Source: Serripes groenlandicus
Lineage: Eukaryota > Mollusca > Bivalvia > Cardiida > Cardiidae
NCBI GenBank assembly: GCA_031761405.1
Contig: JASEVX010000007.1
Location: 38,244,734 to 38,308,733 of the forward strand
Length of the DNA: 64,000 nucleotides
Direction of reading: 5' to 3'
A model generated the notes under the pieces. The model did not search any database and was not told the origin of the DNA. It saw only the letters and a program-made list of their open reading frames with translations. Made by a program: the position numbers and the translations under genes. Positions 12,901 to 22,071 of this stretch are shown here, piece after piece. How positions within the stretch are numbered: position 1 is the first letter of the stretch; each line of letters opens with the position of its first letter.

Positions 12901-15900
12901 TATCGACATGTTTGAGTGATCCCTCGAGAAATGCTTTATTCATTTCTGTAGATTCAGCTTTGTATTTCATTTATATCCAGATTCTAAATGTTCTTTATAA
13001 AAAGCAGGCAAATGATTAAATGATATAAAAAAATAACGTCAGCGCAACAGCAATTTTGACTGCACATCTGAGATGAATATCAGTTTTCAAAAGACATTCC
13101 GCCGACTTATATATATAATATAGATAATAATTTATAGGCGATTAAGAATGAACAATGCATTAGTAATTGTGGTTGACAATGGAATTACGTCATTTATTAG
13201 TGAGATTTAAAGAAAGCTACACATCTTTCAGGCAGAATTAACAGTTTTACTATCACGTAGTTGTATTGTTTACAGAATACATCAAGTTTAGGGGAATTGT
13301 ATTGACGAATTTTAATAAATTGAGTAGTTACGCATATATGCTGCTTTATAGTTAGCACTGATTTATAATCATTGTCCTCTTCAACAAAATGTATTCGAAC
13401 TGTAATGAAATAAAAATTGAAATTAAAAAAACTCCCAGCAAAACGTCGAGAAAAAGCTTATCTAGTCAAAGGAATGTCACCGCGAATCCGCGATGGTTCC
13501 ACCGCAAATCCGCGATTATCGGTTTTATTAACCCCCTGGGGCTATCTTGTTGCGTCCGCGATGGTAAATAAAATCTTCGTGGACCAAAATAACTGTCCGG
13601 GTTGAGATTTGTCCGCGGTGGCTCGCGGACGATGCGTTTTCCGCGTGAGCTGTACTGTATTGATACAAAATATCATAATCAATCAATCAATCCATTTTTT
13701 CCATTGTCGACTGAAAGGTATGCAATATAAACATGAGCGCCAACGCTCTTCATTGAAAAGGGGCATTACTGAATAATTATTCAAGCCAGAGTTATGTGAC
13801 TTGGTATCGACATGCGTATTGTTCCTAGGATAAGGTGTACCAAGTTTCATTTGAAAATATTGAAAGGTTTTTGATAGGGCTGTAACGAATACACTAGGTG
13901 GCGAATACGATACGTATCACGAATACAGGGTAACGAATACGAATATTTATTCACGAATACTGTCATGTATTTAAAATTATGTAAACACAAAATAAATCAT
14001 AATTCAGATTTAAGAAAGTATAATGATTGACTAGTAAGTCTTGTTACTCTTCTGACAAATAAAATACAACTAGAACAGTATAAAAGTCAATAACGTATTT
14101 GACTTTTTGTCCCCAAAAGAATATAAACTTATTTACTTCAAGTACTTTGATTTTACAAGAGCGGTAAAATGTAGCATTTAACTTATTGTAACCCGATTTC
14201 ATGTCTACCAATTTTGAGACTGAGCAATGGAAATCCTTTCGAAAATCCGAAACTTTCCAAAACAGCTGACATATTTGGCCGGAGGTTCAATATTTTTAGT
14301 TTCCACGGGGTTCGCCATGTATGTTGTTGACGGGTTTTGGTTGTCATTAACTGGGAATTATGCTTACTTTTCAATTGAATTATAATTCAAAATTAATTTA
14401 AAACACATTTTAAACACACACAAACGTATTTCAAAATACATTGTAGTGAACACAACCTCAAATATATTATGAGAAAATAAATAAAAAATATGTCGCAAAA
14501 TTAGTGGTCAGCTGTTGTGGGTGGGGTACTTAACTTGGCCGGAGGTTCAATATTAATCTCGACTTCCTCGTGGTTCGCCATTTTTTTGTTGACGCGTTTT
14601 GGTTTTCGTTTGTTGGGAATTCTCCGACCTTTTCAATCGAATATTATAATTCAGATTTAATAAAAAAAACGAGTGTAAACACACTAAAACGTATGTCAAA
14701 TACTTCGTAGCGAACACATCATCAAATATATTTTGGAAAAAAAAAGAATACAAAGTATGTCGCAAAATCAGTGGTCAGCTGTTGTGGCAGGGGTACTATA
14801 TAAATATAGCGCCAAATGCGCTATGAAACTGAATAGGTTTGCAAGTCTAACAAAAGGTTTGTTATGTTTGTAGTTTAATTAAATTGATTTTAGTTTATAG
14901 TATACAGGTTTGGATTATATTCGTGAATATTCGAATATGGGTGATGCGAATAACGAATACGATTCGGACAGGCCTGTATTCGAATGTATCGTTACAGTCC
15001 TAGTTTTTGAGTTATGACGTAAGGTTCAAGTTGTGTCCAGACGAAGACGACGCCAGGGGTATCACAATAGCCGGACTTTTTTTCTAACTAAAACGAACGA
15101 GCTAAAAATATATATGTCTACTCACATGCTTGATCAACATAACATTTGGCGGTTAGAGATGAAGCCATTGCCGTGGTATTATCTGGCACAGTCGAGTGAA
15201 GTTGACACATTTGGCTGTTGGTATCGTAGAAAAATGACGAACAGTTCGTTGTCTTCAAGCACGTTGCACCACAGTCAGGGACACTCCTGGAAGTACTCTC
15301 CAGTATGTACCCGGATGTTGGCATGTAGTTGGTGAGGTTTTCATTTTTGATAAATGTCTTCTCGTCCAATCCTGCTCTACAACCTTAGGATAACATATGA
15401 TATAACTAACTAGTTATAACTAGTTGTAAACTAACTAGTTTATATGATATTTTGAGAGTCGTCTGCTTGGAAAACACATATTTCAGATTAAAATAATGTG
15501 CGGTCCTCTGCGAAAACCAACCTGAAGGCTTTTACGACCAGTCTGCGCATCCGTTCAGCTTAATCGGGCTCTGCATCATTGCATAATCAAGACACTTCTG
15601 AACGTAGTGTATTTTATTTATCCTATAGGAAGGAACGCACATGCATCGATATAATTGGGTTGCCTGACGTATGATCCTCCAGACCTTCAGTATAAAGATG
15701 CATTTTATCATGACGTGCTTCGTGTACGTGTAGTTTCATAACACTTTGTTAATTATCCAACTTAACCCTTTCCCACATACAAAAAGTCTGCAGCAGAAAT
15801 TGAAAACATATTATATAAGGAAACTCTCAACAGATGAATGTTAAATTGTTGAATTGAGTTAAAAACAATGTGTCAAAAGGAGAAATTGCACATTTATGAA

Positions 15901-17146
15901 CAACTTCCCCTTTTGTCACATTTTTTTTGTCGTCTGTCTGCTGCAGATGCGTCCAAAAAGTACATGTTAGAAAAGATATTATGAATATTCATATACAATA
16001 TGTATAGGACATTCATGATAAACATATACGTATTATATGCAGTAAAGTTAGAGAGCTATTGTGTTTCCCAGGTTTGTACGGATGCCATTTAGCTGTATAC
16101 ATGTTCCATAATGTTTTTTGTGAAACATATGTCCTGGGGATGGGGGTCACGTAGAAAACCACTTGGTTATGCTATAAATGATATCATTAATTGTTCACTA
16201 TAACATTATCATTTCCAGAATTTATGGAAAAAGTTATAATTTAATATATCTGAAAGTTGCATGCATATACATCCACACATATTCAAGTCATGCTATTTGT
16301 CCGCAAACTGTTGGATAGCGCCTCGTATATACCAATTTATTAATTTCAAATACTTTTTATAAAATGAGATGTTTAAAGTCTTAACTTTAAATATACTTGG
16401 AAATTAGTCCCCGATCTCTGGCGGCCATGTTTTACAACGGATCGGAATAATTTGAAGAACATTTTGGACGACCACCCTAGTAATGTGTGTGAAAATTTGA
16501 TTTAAAAGCGGACCTGTCCTTTTGGACAAGAAAATTTGTTTTTATTTTTCCTTTTACTAAATAAATATAAGCAAATTGGCGTCAATGCTTTACAATTGAT
16601 TGGAGTAGTTTTGACAATACCATTATAGGCCGTCTATTAGAGATCACACCAAAGGAACAGTTGTGTCAACTTATTTTTAAATCCGACCAATAGTTTCAAA
16701 TGAGAATACTTGAACGATCGAAGGACAGACGGCGAGTGATCACAATAACGTACTTGTGTGTGACCAGACGTGTTCAGATGAGTTCAAAAGGAACACAATC
16801 AAATACGAAACAAGACTTTAACACCGAGAGAAGGAGTTCAAACATTTTGAAAACATTTTAAGAACGATGTATACGACTGACTGAACGTCAATCACGACAT
16901 TTTAAAAATATACCATGTACGTATATTTGTATGATAAAGAGAACTAATTTATTTTGCTGACTAAAAGGCCCATAGGTTGTAAATTATCAAATAATAATTG
17001 TTAAATTATAATTGTATATCGTAAATTGTTTTATGTAAAACATGACACAATAATTTTTTTTTACATAATTAATAATTAATTTAAAAGAAAAGTTTAATTT
17101 ACTTACCTTGCATGAATGCAAACACCATGACGATCGTCTTTATCAT
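964..17146 (-). CDS. Secreted PAN/apple + C-type lectin domain protein (6 exons, 257 aa)
   Basis: Exons, in transcript order on the minus strand: 17146-17107, 15374-15126, 9630-9509, 6013-5916, 2430-2288, 1085-964. All have GT donors and AG acceptors and join in frame to 774 nt including TGA. Residues 1-14 are a short hydrophobic leader (IVMVFAFM), probably a signal peptide. Exon 2 (about 15-96) is a PAN/apple-like domain with the Cys pattern DCGATC..NCSSFFYD..QMCQLHS. Residues about 105-257 are a long-form C-type lectin fold: Cys109/Cys122 N-terminal pair, Cys140/Cys255 outer pair, Cys231/Cys247 inner pair, plus the core motifs FYIGLND and TNWG. The usual sugar-binding EPN/QPD and WND motifs are replaced by QPA (223-225) and a WHN-like segment (242-244), so canonical Ca2+-dependent sugar binding is doubtful. 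The protein is presumably extracellular; a recognition or immune role is inference. A further 5' exon or alternative first exon cannot be excluded. Introns are large and filled with minisatellites and MITEs. Confidence 0.85.
1195..1325 (-). mobile_element. SINE 3' fragment
   Basis: Reverse complement shows the shared SINE tail (GATATAACTGAAACAATGTTGAAAACGTCGTAAACC) in part, and the GGAGTGCCCTTGGGCAATGC body also found at 11300-11535 and 54826-55141. The tRNA-like head is missing. Confidence 0.6.
1470..1730 (-). mobile_element. tRNA-derived SINE, near full length
   Basis: Reverse complement begins with a tRNA-like head (CCGCATCGGTGGTGTAGTTG, decayed box B near 1670). It continues with the body TTGCCGCTCAAGGTTGCGG and ends in the GTGATATAACTG.AAAA..GGTTGAAAGCGG tail. 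The same family occurs at 21000, 25310, 44868 and 58535. The TGAG microsatellite starts beside its head. Confidence 0.75.
1736..2250. repeat. TGAG tetranucleotide microsatellite
   Basis: Uninterrupted GTGA/TGAG units run from about 1742 to 2166 (roughly 106 units), then decay into GTTGGTTGGTGAGTAAATGAG and AAGTAAGTAAG variants. It is in the last-but-one intron side of the lectin gene, between exon 6 (1085) and exon 5 (2288). Confidence 0.97.
2655..3893 (-). pseudogene. Decayed non-LTR retrotransposon reverse transcriptase, 5'-truncated
   Basis: Read on the minus strand, broken frames show reverse transcriptase motifs in order: RQGGAMSTFLYLVYINE (about 3885-3840), FADDISLLAIFS (about 3785-3750, the catalytic FADD box), then WRVEINVSKSNVIVFSKK and VKTIVHLGI (3700-3560). 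A C-terminal block follows (LGLYRIDSEIEKRKLMFLHKLLCLP, given here only as its region 3285-3210), and then a short Cys-containing tail (FTCSRCG, near 2830). At least one frameshift lies between the first two motifs and stops separate the blocks, so it is dead. The 5' side stops at the 29-bp tandem array. Family could be a CR1/Jockey-like LINE; not resolved. Confidence 0.8.
3921..5745. repeat. 29-bp tandem minisatellite (~60 units)
   Basis: Unit is AGACGTCTACATTAATAACA + TACATAATC, with period 29 measured from successive ACGTC positions (3927, 3956, 3985). Two main variants, (A)AACGTCAAC and AGACGTCTAC, are interspersed in the left half. From about 4670 rightwards, units drop to 26-28 bp and become increasingly divergent. 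It lies in an intron of the lectin gene and truncates the LINE fragment on its left. Confidence 0.97.
5746..7600. other. Intron sequence around lectin exon 4
   Basis: Holds lectin exon 4 (6013-5916). Left of the exon a short ~65-bp repeat (CTACATG.AGGCAC...ACATACA...GTTTGCC) occurs three times (5750-5890). The remainder is AT-rich intron with no coding signal that I can support. Confidence 0.5.
7605..9385. repeat. 39-bp degenerate minisatellite (~45 units)
   Basis: Unit is close to GGGGACTTGTACGACTTGGT + GGCAAACAGTGGACTTCCA. The period of 39 is 13 codons, so long open frames appear by design on both strands: plus-strand units read like GDLYDLVANSGLP and minus-strand units like TSPLEVHCLPPSR. 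Interruptions, stops (CTTAGTGGC, TTAATGGC) and length variants break every frame. It lies in the intron between lectin exons 3 and 4, and I do not regard it as coding. Confidence 0.93.
9721..9896. mobile_element. 178-bp TA element (copy 2)
   Basis: Decayed left end and intact right end AGCACAGGGTTGACTG followed by TA. The interior GGTGGTCTTTAATTGCAGGG and GCTATAGACAGGGAATTGCT match the copies at 17569 and 20209. Confidence 0.75.
9985..10235. repeat. Dispersed repeat paired with 36410-36660
   Basis: Shares TGTCTCTTGAG.TTATCTGCA, ATCAAAT.GGCCTATA and GGTCTCTAT.ATTACA blocks in the same order with 36410-36660. Function and family unknown. Confidence 0.7.
10370..10925. repeat. Complex minisatellite of ATCTTAATGCAT and CATCAGCGTACATT units
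   Basis: Alternates short ATATCTTAATGCAT blocks (1-4 per unit) with a longer TTCATCAGCGTACATTGAAG / ACTAAGGTAAGTCAGTGCATCCAG block, about eight times. Intron of the lectin gene. Confidence 0.93.
11300..11535 (+). mobile_element. tRNA-derived SINE, second head type
   Basis: Head GGCCGTGGCCAAGAGGTTAT with box-B-like GGGTACGATCCCCAGTCGCG, body GGTGGAGTACCCTTG..AAGGCACAT, TTACCCAGGGATCATGAATTA, and tail GTGATATAACTGAAACAATG. The head matches the SINE at 54826, but the tail is the GATATAACTG type. Confidence 0.8.
12085..12435. mobile_element. Inverted-repeat element, family shared with 28908-29248
   Basis: The ends resemble each other inverted (AAAGTGCTGAACTCCA / TGGAGTTAAGTTCCTTT). The interior GTACACAATTTGGCTTA and CCCAGTAAAAATGAAGCAT recurs at 28908-29248 in the opposite orientation. 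A third partial copy is at about 12515-12585, abutting the TTAA MITE at 12589. Confidence 0.75.
12589..12819 (+). mobile_element. TTAA/CCCTTTCCC MITE, intact (A to B orientation)
   Basis: TTAA is directly at both outer ends, followed inward by CCCTTTCCC(C)TCATA and GTATGTGGGAAAGGG. I call the end with GACGCTTTCTGACGCCTCTG the A end and the end with CGACAATTCTGCAGCAGACG the B end. The central hairpin is AAGAAATTGCACAAAACGTG / CAATTTCT. No coding capacity; TTAA target plus CCC start suggests a non-autonomous piggyBac-like element. Confidence 0.9.
13420..13660. other. CpG-rich island with repeated ATCCGCGAT-like words
   Basis: Contains GCGAATCCGCGATGGTTCC, GCAAATCCGCGATTATC, GCGTCCGCGATGG and TTGTCCGCGGTGGCTCGCGG within 200 bp of otherwise AT-rich intron. 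Short overlapping frames cross it, but none resembles a protein that I know. Confidence 0.5.
13755..15060 (+). repeat. Dispersed repeat (R family) split by a hAT-like insertion
   Basis: Flanks 13755-13874 (GTGACTTGGTA..ACA.GCGTATTG, GTACCAAGTTTCATTTGAA) and 15003-15060 (GTTATGACGTAAGGTT, GGTATCACAATAGCC) form one repeat seen intact at 24185-24385 and reversed at 48725-48912 and 61405-61632. Confidence 0.85.
13875..15002. mobile_element. Non-autonomous hAT-like element, 1128 bp, 8-bp TSD
   Basis: Termini TAGGGCTGTAACGA and TCGTTACAGTCCTA are inverted repeats extended inward by (T)AACGAATACG-rich subterminal repeats, as in hAT elements. Both sides carry the direct repeat GTTTTTGA (13867-13874 and 15003-15010). 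The same host repeat at about 24305 has a single GTTTTTGA and no insert. Internally, about 250 bp is duplicated (14273-14520 and 14535-14780, both with TTGGCCGGAGGTTCAATATT and GTGGTCAGCTGTTGTGG). No transposase frame is visible. Confidence 0.9.
15762..15976 (-). mobile_element. TTAA MITE, right end eroded
   Basis: Starts TTAACCCTTTCCCACATAC. The inner arms GTCTGCAGCAGAA and CTGTCTGCTGCAGATGCGTC, and the central GAGAAATTGCACATTTATGA, are present. The distal GGGAAAGGGTTAA is lost. Confidence 0.8.
16400..16720. other. Lectin intron 1 sequence with a repeat-like tract
   Basis: Contains GGCGGCCATGTTTTACAACG and GGCGTCAATGCTTTACAATT in similar contexts, each followed by TTGATTGGA/GATCGGAATAATTT. 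This suggests an old ~160-bp tandem duplication. No coding evidence. Confidence 0.4.
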
Positions 17147-17568
17147 CGTACAGCTCTGGTATACTTTCACTTTATTTACCAAGAATCCTAACTGGTTCCT
17201 CACTCACTCTTGTAACGTTAGTTATGTGAACTACGTCAGGCGAAATTATCGGTTGTTGTCGTATCTGAGAACAAACATGATGGGGAGTTTCTCCATTTGC
17301 CATTATTTCACACGATTTTCTAAAGAATTGTCGCAAAAGCGGAAATTGTTCATAACGATCAATTCTTCCGTTTTGCCACACTGTTTTCAACGCTATTCCT
17401 TGACGATATGTCTACAGGTTTTTCATGGTTGTCAGCTGCAGATTCCGATGTCATGTAACTGTTGAATACATCAGTAAAAGGGACAAGCTTTGGTCCGCAC
17501 AATGTTTACAATGAGTCGCTGTCAGGCGAAATGGAGTCTTTTTGACTTTCAAATTGAATATACATGTA

Positions 17569-17746
17569 CAATCAAACCTGTGTGTTAAGACCACCAATGG
17601 GTAGTGAACAATCCGGTCTTTGTTCACAAGTGGTCTTTACTTGCAGGATCATTTATACATAACAAGAGTATATCGGAAACTAGAAGTATGGTCGCTTTAG
17701 AAAGGGAATTGCTATTCCAAGGTGGTCTTAAGCACAGGTTTGACTG
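17569..17746 (+). mobile_element. 178-bp TA element (copy 3, best preserved)
   Basis: TA before CAATCAAACCTGTGTGTTAA and TA after AGCACAGGTTTGACTG: TIRs about 20 bp with a TA target duplication. The body includes GGTCTTTGTTCACAAGTGGT and TATCGGAAACTAGAAGTATG. Confidence 0.88.
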
Positions 17747-17880
17747 TATATTGTTCGCATGTGGTCTTTAATTGCAGGGGTCGTTTATACATAAAATGAG
17801 TATTTCGGAAACTAGAAGTATGGTCGCTTTAGAAAGGTAATTTCTATTACAAGGGGTTCTTTATCACAGGGTTGACTGTA
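17747..17880 (+). mobile_element. Partial tandem duplicate of the TA element
   Basis: Directly follows the previous copy and repeats its right two thirds (GTGGTCTTTAATTGCAGGGG ... CACAGGGTTGACTGTATA), so the pair share a right end twice. Likely a local duplication. Confidence 0.8.
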
Positions 17881-17930
17881 TATCCATGTGGTTGAAACTG
17901 ATTGGGCTGCACTTCTAAACGTTTACAGTG

Positions 17931-18215
17931 ATTGATTGATAAGAGTTTAACACCGTCTCAACAGTGTTTCAGTTATATCACGGTCGCCGGTTCACCTAAC
18001 GATGTATTGATTGACTTTCTCGCACCAAGTTCTACACATAACATTCCTTCTAGGAACTGGCTACCTTCCCACTTAGACGTTATTTTAGCCAATGTGAGGC
18101 TGGTTACAATGAATTTTGTCGAATATCGGAAAGTGTAAATGGTCAAGTCGCGGATTCAAACTCACGACCCGTGGATAGATAGCCCTCGTCGTAACCGACT
18201 GAGAATTTGTGGTTC
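17931..18215 (-). mobile_element. SINE, divergent
   Basis: Reverse complement has a tRNA-like region (box-B-like GTGAGTTTGAATCCGCGAC near 18150). It ends in CGTGATATAACTGAAACACTG..GACGGTGTTAAAC and an ATCAATCA tail, the shared SINE 3' end. Confidence 0.65.
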
Positions 18216-18504
18216 ACCGGACACCTTTACACCGGAGCTATCTTACATTAAGGCGAATAGGGAAGAACTCTGATAAGACTGTGGATATGTACAGACTCGT
18301 CCGTGACTTCACTGTTATTTCAAATATGCCACGCGAACCCCTTTTCCACCAACGCAGCTAAAATTTAGTATTACGTCGGAAAGTTCGTATATTTATCTTA
18401 GTGTTAACGAGTTGAAACAATAATGCGATACAAATCGAAAATGTTTGTAAATATTTGGTTTCTAAAAGAGCTTGAACAATAACCTATTCAATCAGTGTTA
18501 CTGT

Positions 18505-18815
18505 TGGTAACTAACCCGGTCCAACGTGTAGCATTTGCAGCAGACGATCTTTGAAACATTGTAGTAAAAAGGAGAAAGTACTCATAATGAGCAATTGCTC
18601 CTTTTGCAACATTGTTTTCATCTCTTTGTCAATAATAAAATGTCAATTATAATGAGTTTCGATATTCTTGCCTTATTGTGTTAAAACTCGTCTTCTATAG
18701 ATTTTGTTGTGAAACAAATTAGGTCTCGTGTGAAGAATACGAAGAAAAATCTTATTAGTTTAACGGAATGTATGTAGACGAAATGGAAGTCATAGTGGGA
18801 AAGGGATGAATTGCT
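18505..18815. mobile_element. Decayed TTAA MITE copies
   Basis: Core GCAGCAGACGATCTTTGAAAC, GGAGAAAGTACTCATAATGA / GCAATTGCTCCTTTTGC hairpin and a terminal CATAGTGGGAAAGGG remain. The ends are heavily mutated, and two overlapping copies may be present. Confidence 0.65.
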
Positions 18816-19003
18816 CTTTTTTAGCAATTTCCACTATGTTTCCAAAGTCGTCTGTAGCCATAAATCGCTTCTTTGGCTAAAAGTGTAAGAAGTTTTAATC
18901 CGCTCTTTACGACTCTAAACGACATTTTCGAATGCCCTATTGAATATGTTTAAACTTCTTTAGCGAGCAATGTAGTATACATGTTCCGGGTGTCCCGGGT
19001 CCC

Positions 19004-19207
19004 ACTTATAGGCACATTTAGACGCATTTAAAGCAGACGACTTTTTAAAACATTATGGGAAAAGGATAAATTGCTCATAATGAGCAATTTTTCCTTTTGC
19101 CACAATATTTTCGATTCTATCAAATTATTATTCTTTCATTAGAAGAGATTTTTCATAATTTTGCGTAGTCGTTTGCTGCAGATTTTCTGAATGCGGGAAA
19201 GAGTTAA
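19004..19207. mobile_element. Decayed TTAA MITE
   Basis: Arms AAAGCAGACGACTTTTTAAA and GTAGTCGTTTGCTGCAGATT, central hairpin AAATTGCTCATAATGAGCAA, right end GCGGGAAAGAGTTAA. Confidence 0.8.
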
Positions 19208-19349
19208 ACAATTAACAGTATTAGTATTGTTGTAATAATATTTGGTAATAATATTTACATAATCTGAACTGTCGAGTACTTAGTTAAACCATTACTATAA
19301 ATAAATGTTGACCTGGTCGACTCAATAGAACAAAAGAGGAGGCTGATAT

Positions 19350-19566
19350 CCCTCTCCATATATAGACGTATCTTGACACATTCGCAGAAGCCTATTGAAA
19401 GATTTTGACAAAAAGAGAAATTGCATGAGCCAATTCTCCTTTAGCCACAATGTTTTCAAATCTGTTTAATAATAAAATATGATTTTATTTATAGAGATAT
19501 TCTACACTTCTGCTTAGATGTTTGCGACGTCGTCTGCTGCCGATTTGTTGTATGTGTGAAAGGGTC
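19350..19566. mobile_element. Decayed TTAA MITE
   Basis: Left CCCTCTCCATATATAGACGT, centre AGAGAAATTGCATGAGCCAA, right GTCGTCTGCTGCCGATTTGT and GTGTGAAAGGGT. The terminal TTAA is gone. Confidence 0.75.
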
Positions 19567-19939
19567 ATGGTAATACGGGGAACCCTAAATTATCCGATGA
19601 ATACCTCTGGTTTATCACCGATGACTGGACATCGTATTTCAAGTGCAGACCATATAAGGAGTCAAACATTAAAACTACACATGTTTACGAAACTTATTTA
19701 TAGACAAATTCTCGTAGCCAACATTTCTTTTTGTTTGGTGCTATTTACATTGTCATTATCATTTTAATTGACTTGAAGCCATTAGCTGATACATTACTTT
19801 TGGAAAATGTCCAACATGAAAACACAGAGAAACGGGACAATCTGGTCATAATTATAAAGACTTATTTTTGGAGACAAAAAGGTAAAATGTGTACAAAACA
19901 GAAGTTTCTGACCAACCGTTAGATTTTGCATCTGATGTC

Positions 19940-20118
19940 ACGAATGCACAGGTAATAAATCCACTTAACATATTTTCGTTTACAATATTTTGAATTTCAC
20001 TTTTCAAGCAAACGACTTTGGAAACAATTTCTCTTTTTTTACCCGCAATATTTTCAACTGTTTTCAACTGTTTTCAATAATAATTATGCAGCAGATTTGT
20101 TGTATTTTGGAAAGGGTT
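19940..20118. mobile_element. Fragment of TTAA MITE
   Basis: Right end TATGCAGCAGATTTGTTGTA..TTTGGAAAGGGTTAA is recognisable. The centre is reduced to AACAATTTCTC and GCAATATTTTCAAC. Confidence 0.6.
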
Positions 20119-20208
20119 AAACTAGTTACCCAATAGATCGCTGCTTCCACATGAGTACCGAATACCACACCCTTTTTTTCAGTTCAGAAAGTTGATTCAT
20201 TGAATGTA

Positions 20209-20386
20209 CAGTGGAACCTGTGTATAAATACCACACACTGGAAGCCAACATTCTAGTCTTTGTTCTCAGGTGGTCTTTTATTGCAGGGTCATTTATGCAG
20301 AAAATTAGTATTTGGGAAACTAAATGTATGGATGCTATAGACAGGGAAATGCTATTTCAAGGTGGTCTTTAGCACAGGTTAGGCTG
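20209..20386 (+). mobile_element. 178-bp TA element (copy 5)
   Basis: TA precedes CAGTGGAACCTGTGTATAAA and TA follows AGCACAGGTTAGGCTG. The length is identical to the copy at 17569 although the two sequences differ at many sites. Confidence 0.85.
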
Positions 20387-20959
20387 TATAGTACTTTATG
20401 GCGCATCAACAGTTGCTGAGAGAGTTCAACACCCAGATCGATGTGGTACATGTACATATATATGAAGTTTAGCCTCCTTGTCTAACTACACAAATCGACA
20501 TGGCATATGTGTGGGGTGAAAACGAGGATTGAGCTCGAGATATATACTATAGTGGCGCCACCATCTGCATATGACTTATGGTAATGCTAATGCACGAAGT
20601 AGCCCTTTGGCTAGTGAATGTGTGTTTTTATATATAGACATGCATATCGTTTATTCCATACACTTTATATCAATATACGATCATAGAAAAGATACAACGT
20701 TACAAAAGTTTCTAAATGGCACAAGTAGAAATAAATAAACAATAAACTGTTCAAAGAATCATACGTTGTTTATTTAAAATATAGTTTGACATTAAAACAG
20801 CACAAGCATCAGACCTTTACAAAAACAAAGCTCTGTACTGTCTAACATTTGCGAGGTGGTGGAGCAGGAAGGTCTTGTCTGATTGCGAAATAGGATAGAC
20901 CTAGGAGAAGATAGAAACAACCTTTGGTAAAATGAAATGTCTAAGTGGCAAATAATGGA

Positions 20960-21160
20960 TATTTCAGGAGAGGCAGTAATACTGGTTCATTAATTCTAAC
21001 ACCAGTCACTCAGTCAATGCTAACTCCATAACCCTGAGCCGCAAGGAGGGCAGAAATTACGACCATTTGTTAAGTCTTTGGTATGACCCGGACGGGATCG
21101 AACCCGCGACCTCCTGCATCAGAGGCAGACGCTCTACCACTACACCACCGAGGCGGTGCA
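20960..21160 (-). mobile_element. tRNA-derived SINE, head and body
   Basis: Reverse complement: CGGTGGTGTAGTGGTAGAGC (box A), GCGGGTTCGATCCCG (box B), then CCGGGTCATACCAAAGACTT and a GCGGCTCAGGGTTATGG body. The pol III boxes are well preserved. It lacks a closed tRNA acceptor stem, so it is not a tRNA gene. Confidence 0.85.
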
Positions 21161-21687
21161 ACCTCCCATCGAACTCGCTCTGGTGCTTTAAGTTGACTAT
21201 GTAACTTCTAGTTTGCCGGATGTTCTCATGTGGCAGTAGATTCTTTTTGCGTAACACTATTGTTGAATAGGCCTACCCAATCCGTGTCTGACTGGAGAGT
21301 TGTCAGTGGATATGTATTAACTCAAGACCCAAACTCATAACCGTCTAGAGATTCGTTTCCAAATAGTAATCTCCCTTTACCAACTCCTTAGACTCACCTT
21401 AAATTGGGCATAACTAATGACTTGACTTAATTCTTTCCCTGCTATCGTATTTTAAGACTTGTTTTCTTGAAGGCTTTTCCTGCTATCGTATTCTAAGAGT
21501 TGGTTTCTTTAATTCTTTCCCTGTCGTATTTTAAGAACTGTTTCTTTGAAAACATCTATGTAAAGTTATTTTTCATCTAGAAAAGGAAGAGAAACATATT
21601 ATCGGGAAAGAGTTTGAACACTTAGGTATTTCGTGGATGCAATGGTTGCCCTTTCGCCATTTTTCACTTTTTTATTTGAGTGATGTT

Positions 21688-21830
21688 TTAAGCCGCTTTG
21701 AACGGTATATCAGTTATATCACGGCGCTTTCTGGGTAATTTCCAATTACTACCAGTATTATTTATCATAACATCGATGCACCAGTCGTATTGCTATCCCC
21801 GAAACCGTGAGCATCAAGTAGGGAATGGGC
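21688..21830 (-). mobile_element. SINE 3' part
   Basis: Reverse complement ends GCGCCGTGATATAACTGATA..GTTCAAAGCGGCTTAAAAC, preceded by CCTACTTGATGCTCACGGTT. This is the tail and body of the 25310/44868 SINE family. Confidence 0.65.
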
Positions 21831-22071
21831 TTATGATAAAATATAAAATTCCTAAATTACTGAGTATTGGATGCAGGTGGTCAATTCGCCCTGTTAAAAA
21901 ATTGCAAACTCCTACATGTAGCTGGCTAGGAATTCGTTTTCTTGCATCGTAATGAACATCCAATTCCAGTCTCCCTGCCATTTTCACACCGATTGATTTT
22001 ACATAGGCAATGTGTTACATTTGAATATAAAATGGGTATACATAGAGGATATCATGTTGAAGAACATATTT

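Noticed and set aside
17112..17465. 117-codon plus-strand frame
   Set aside because: It is the antisense shadow of lectin exon 1 plus a repeat-like region; no protein features.
21085..21160. Possible tRNA gene (good A and B boxes, minus strand)
   Set aside because: No pairing acceptor stem, and the downstream sequence is the shared SINE body. Same reasoning for 25480-25553, 28120-28198, 29343-29415, 33058-33132 and 54826-54900.
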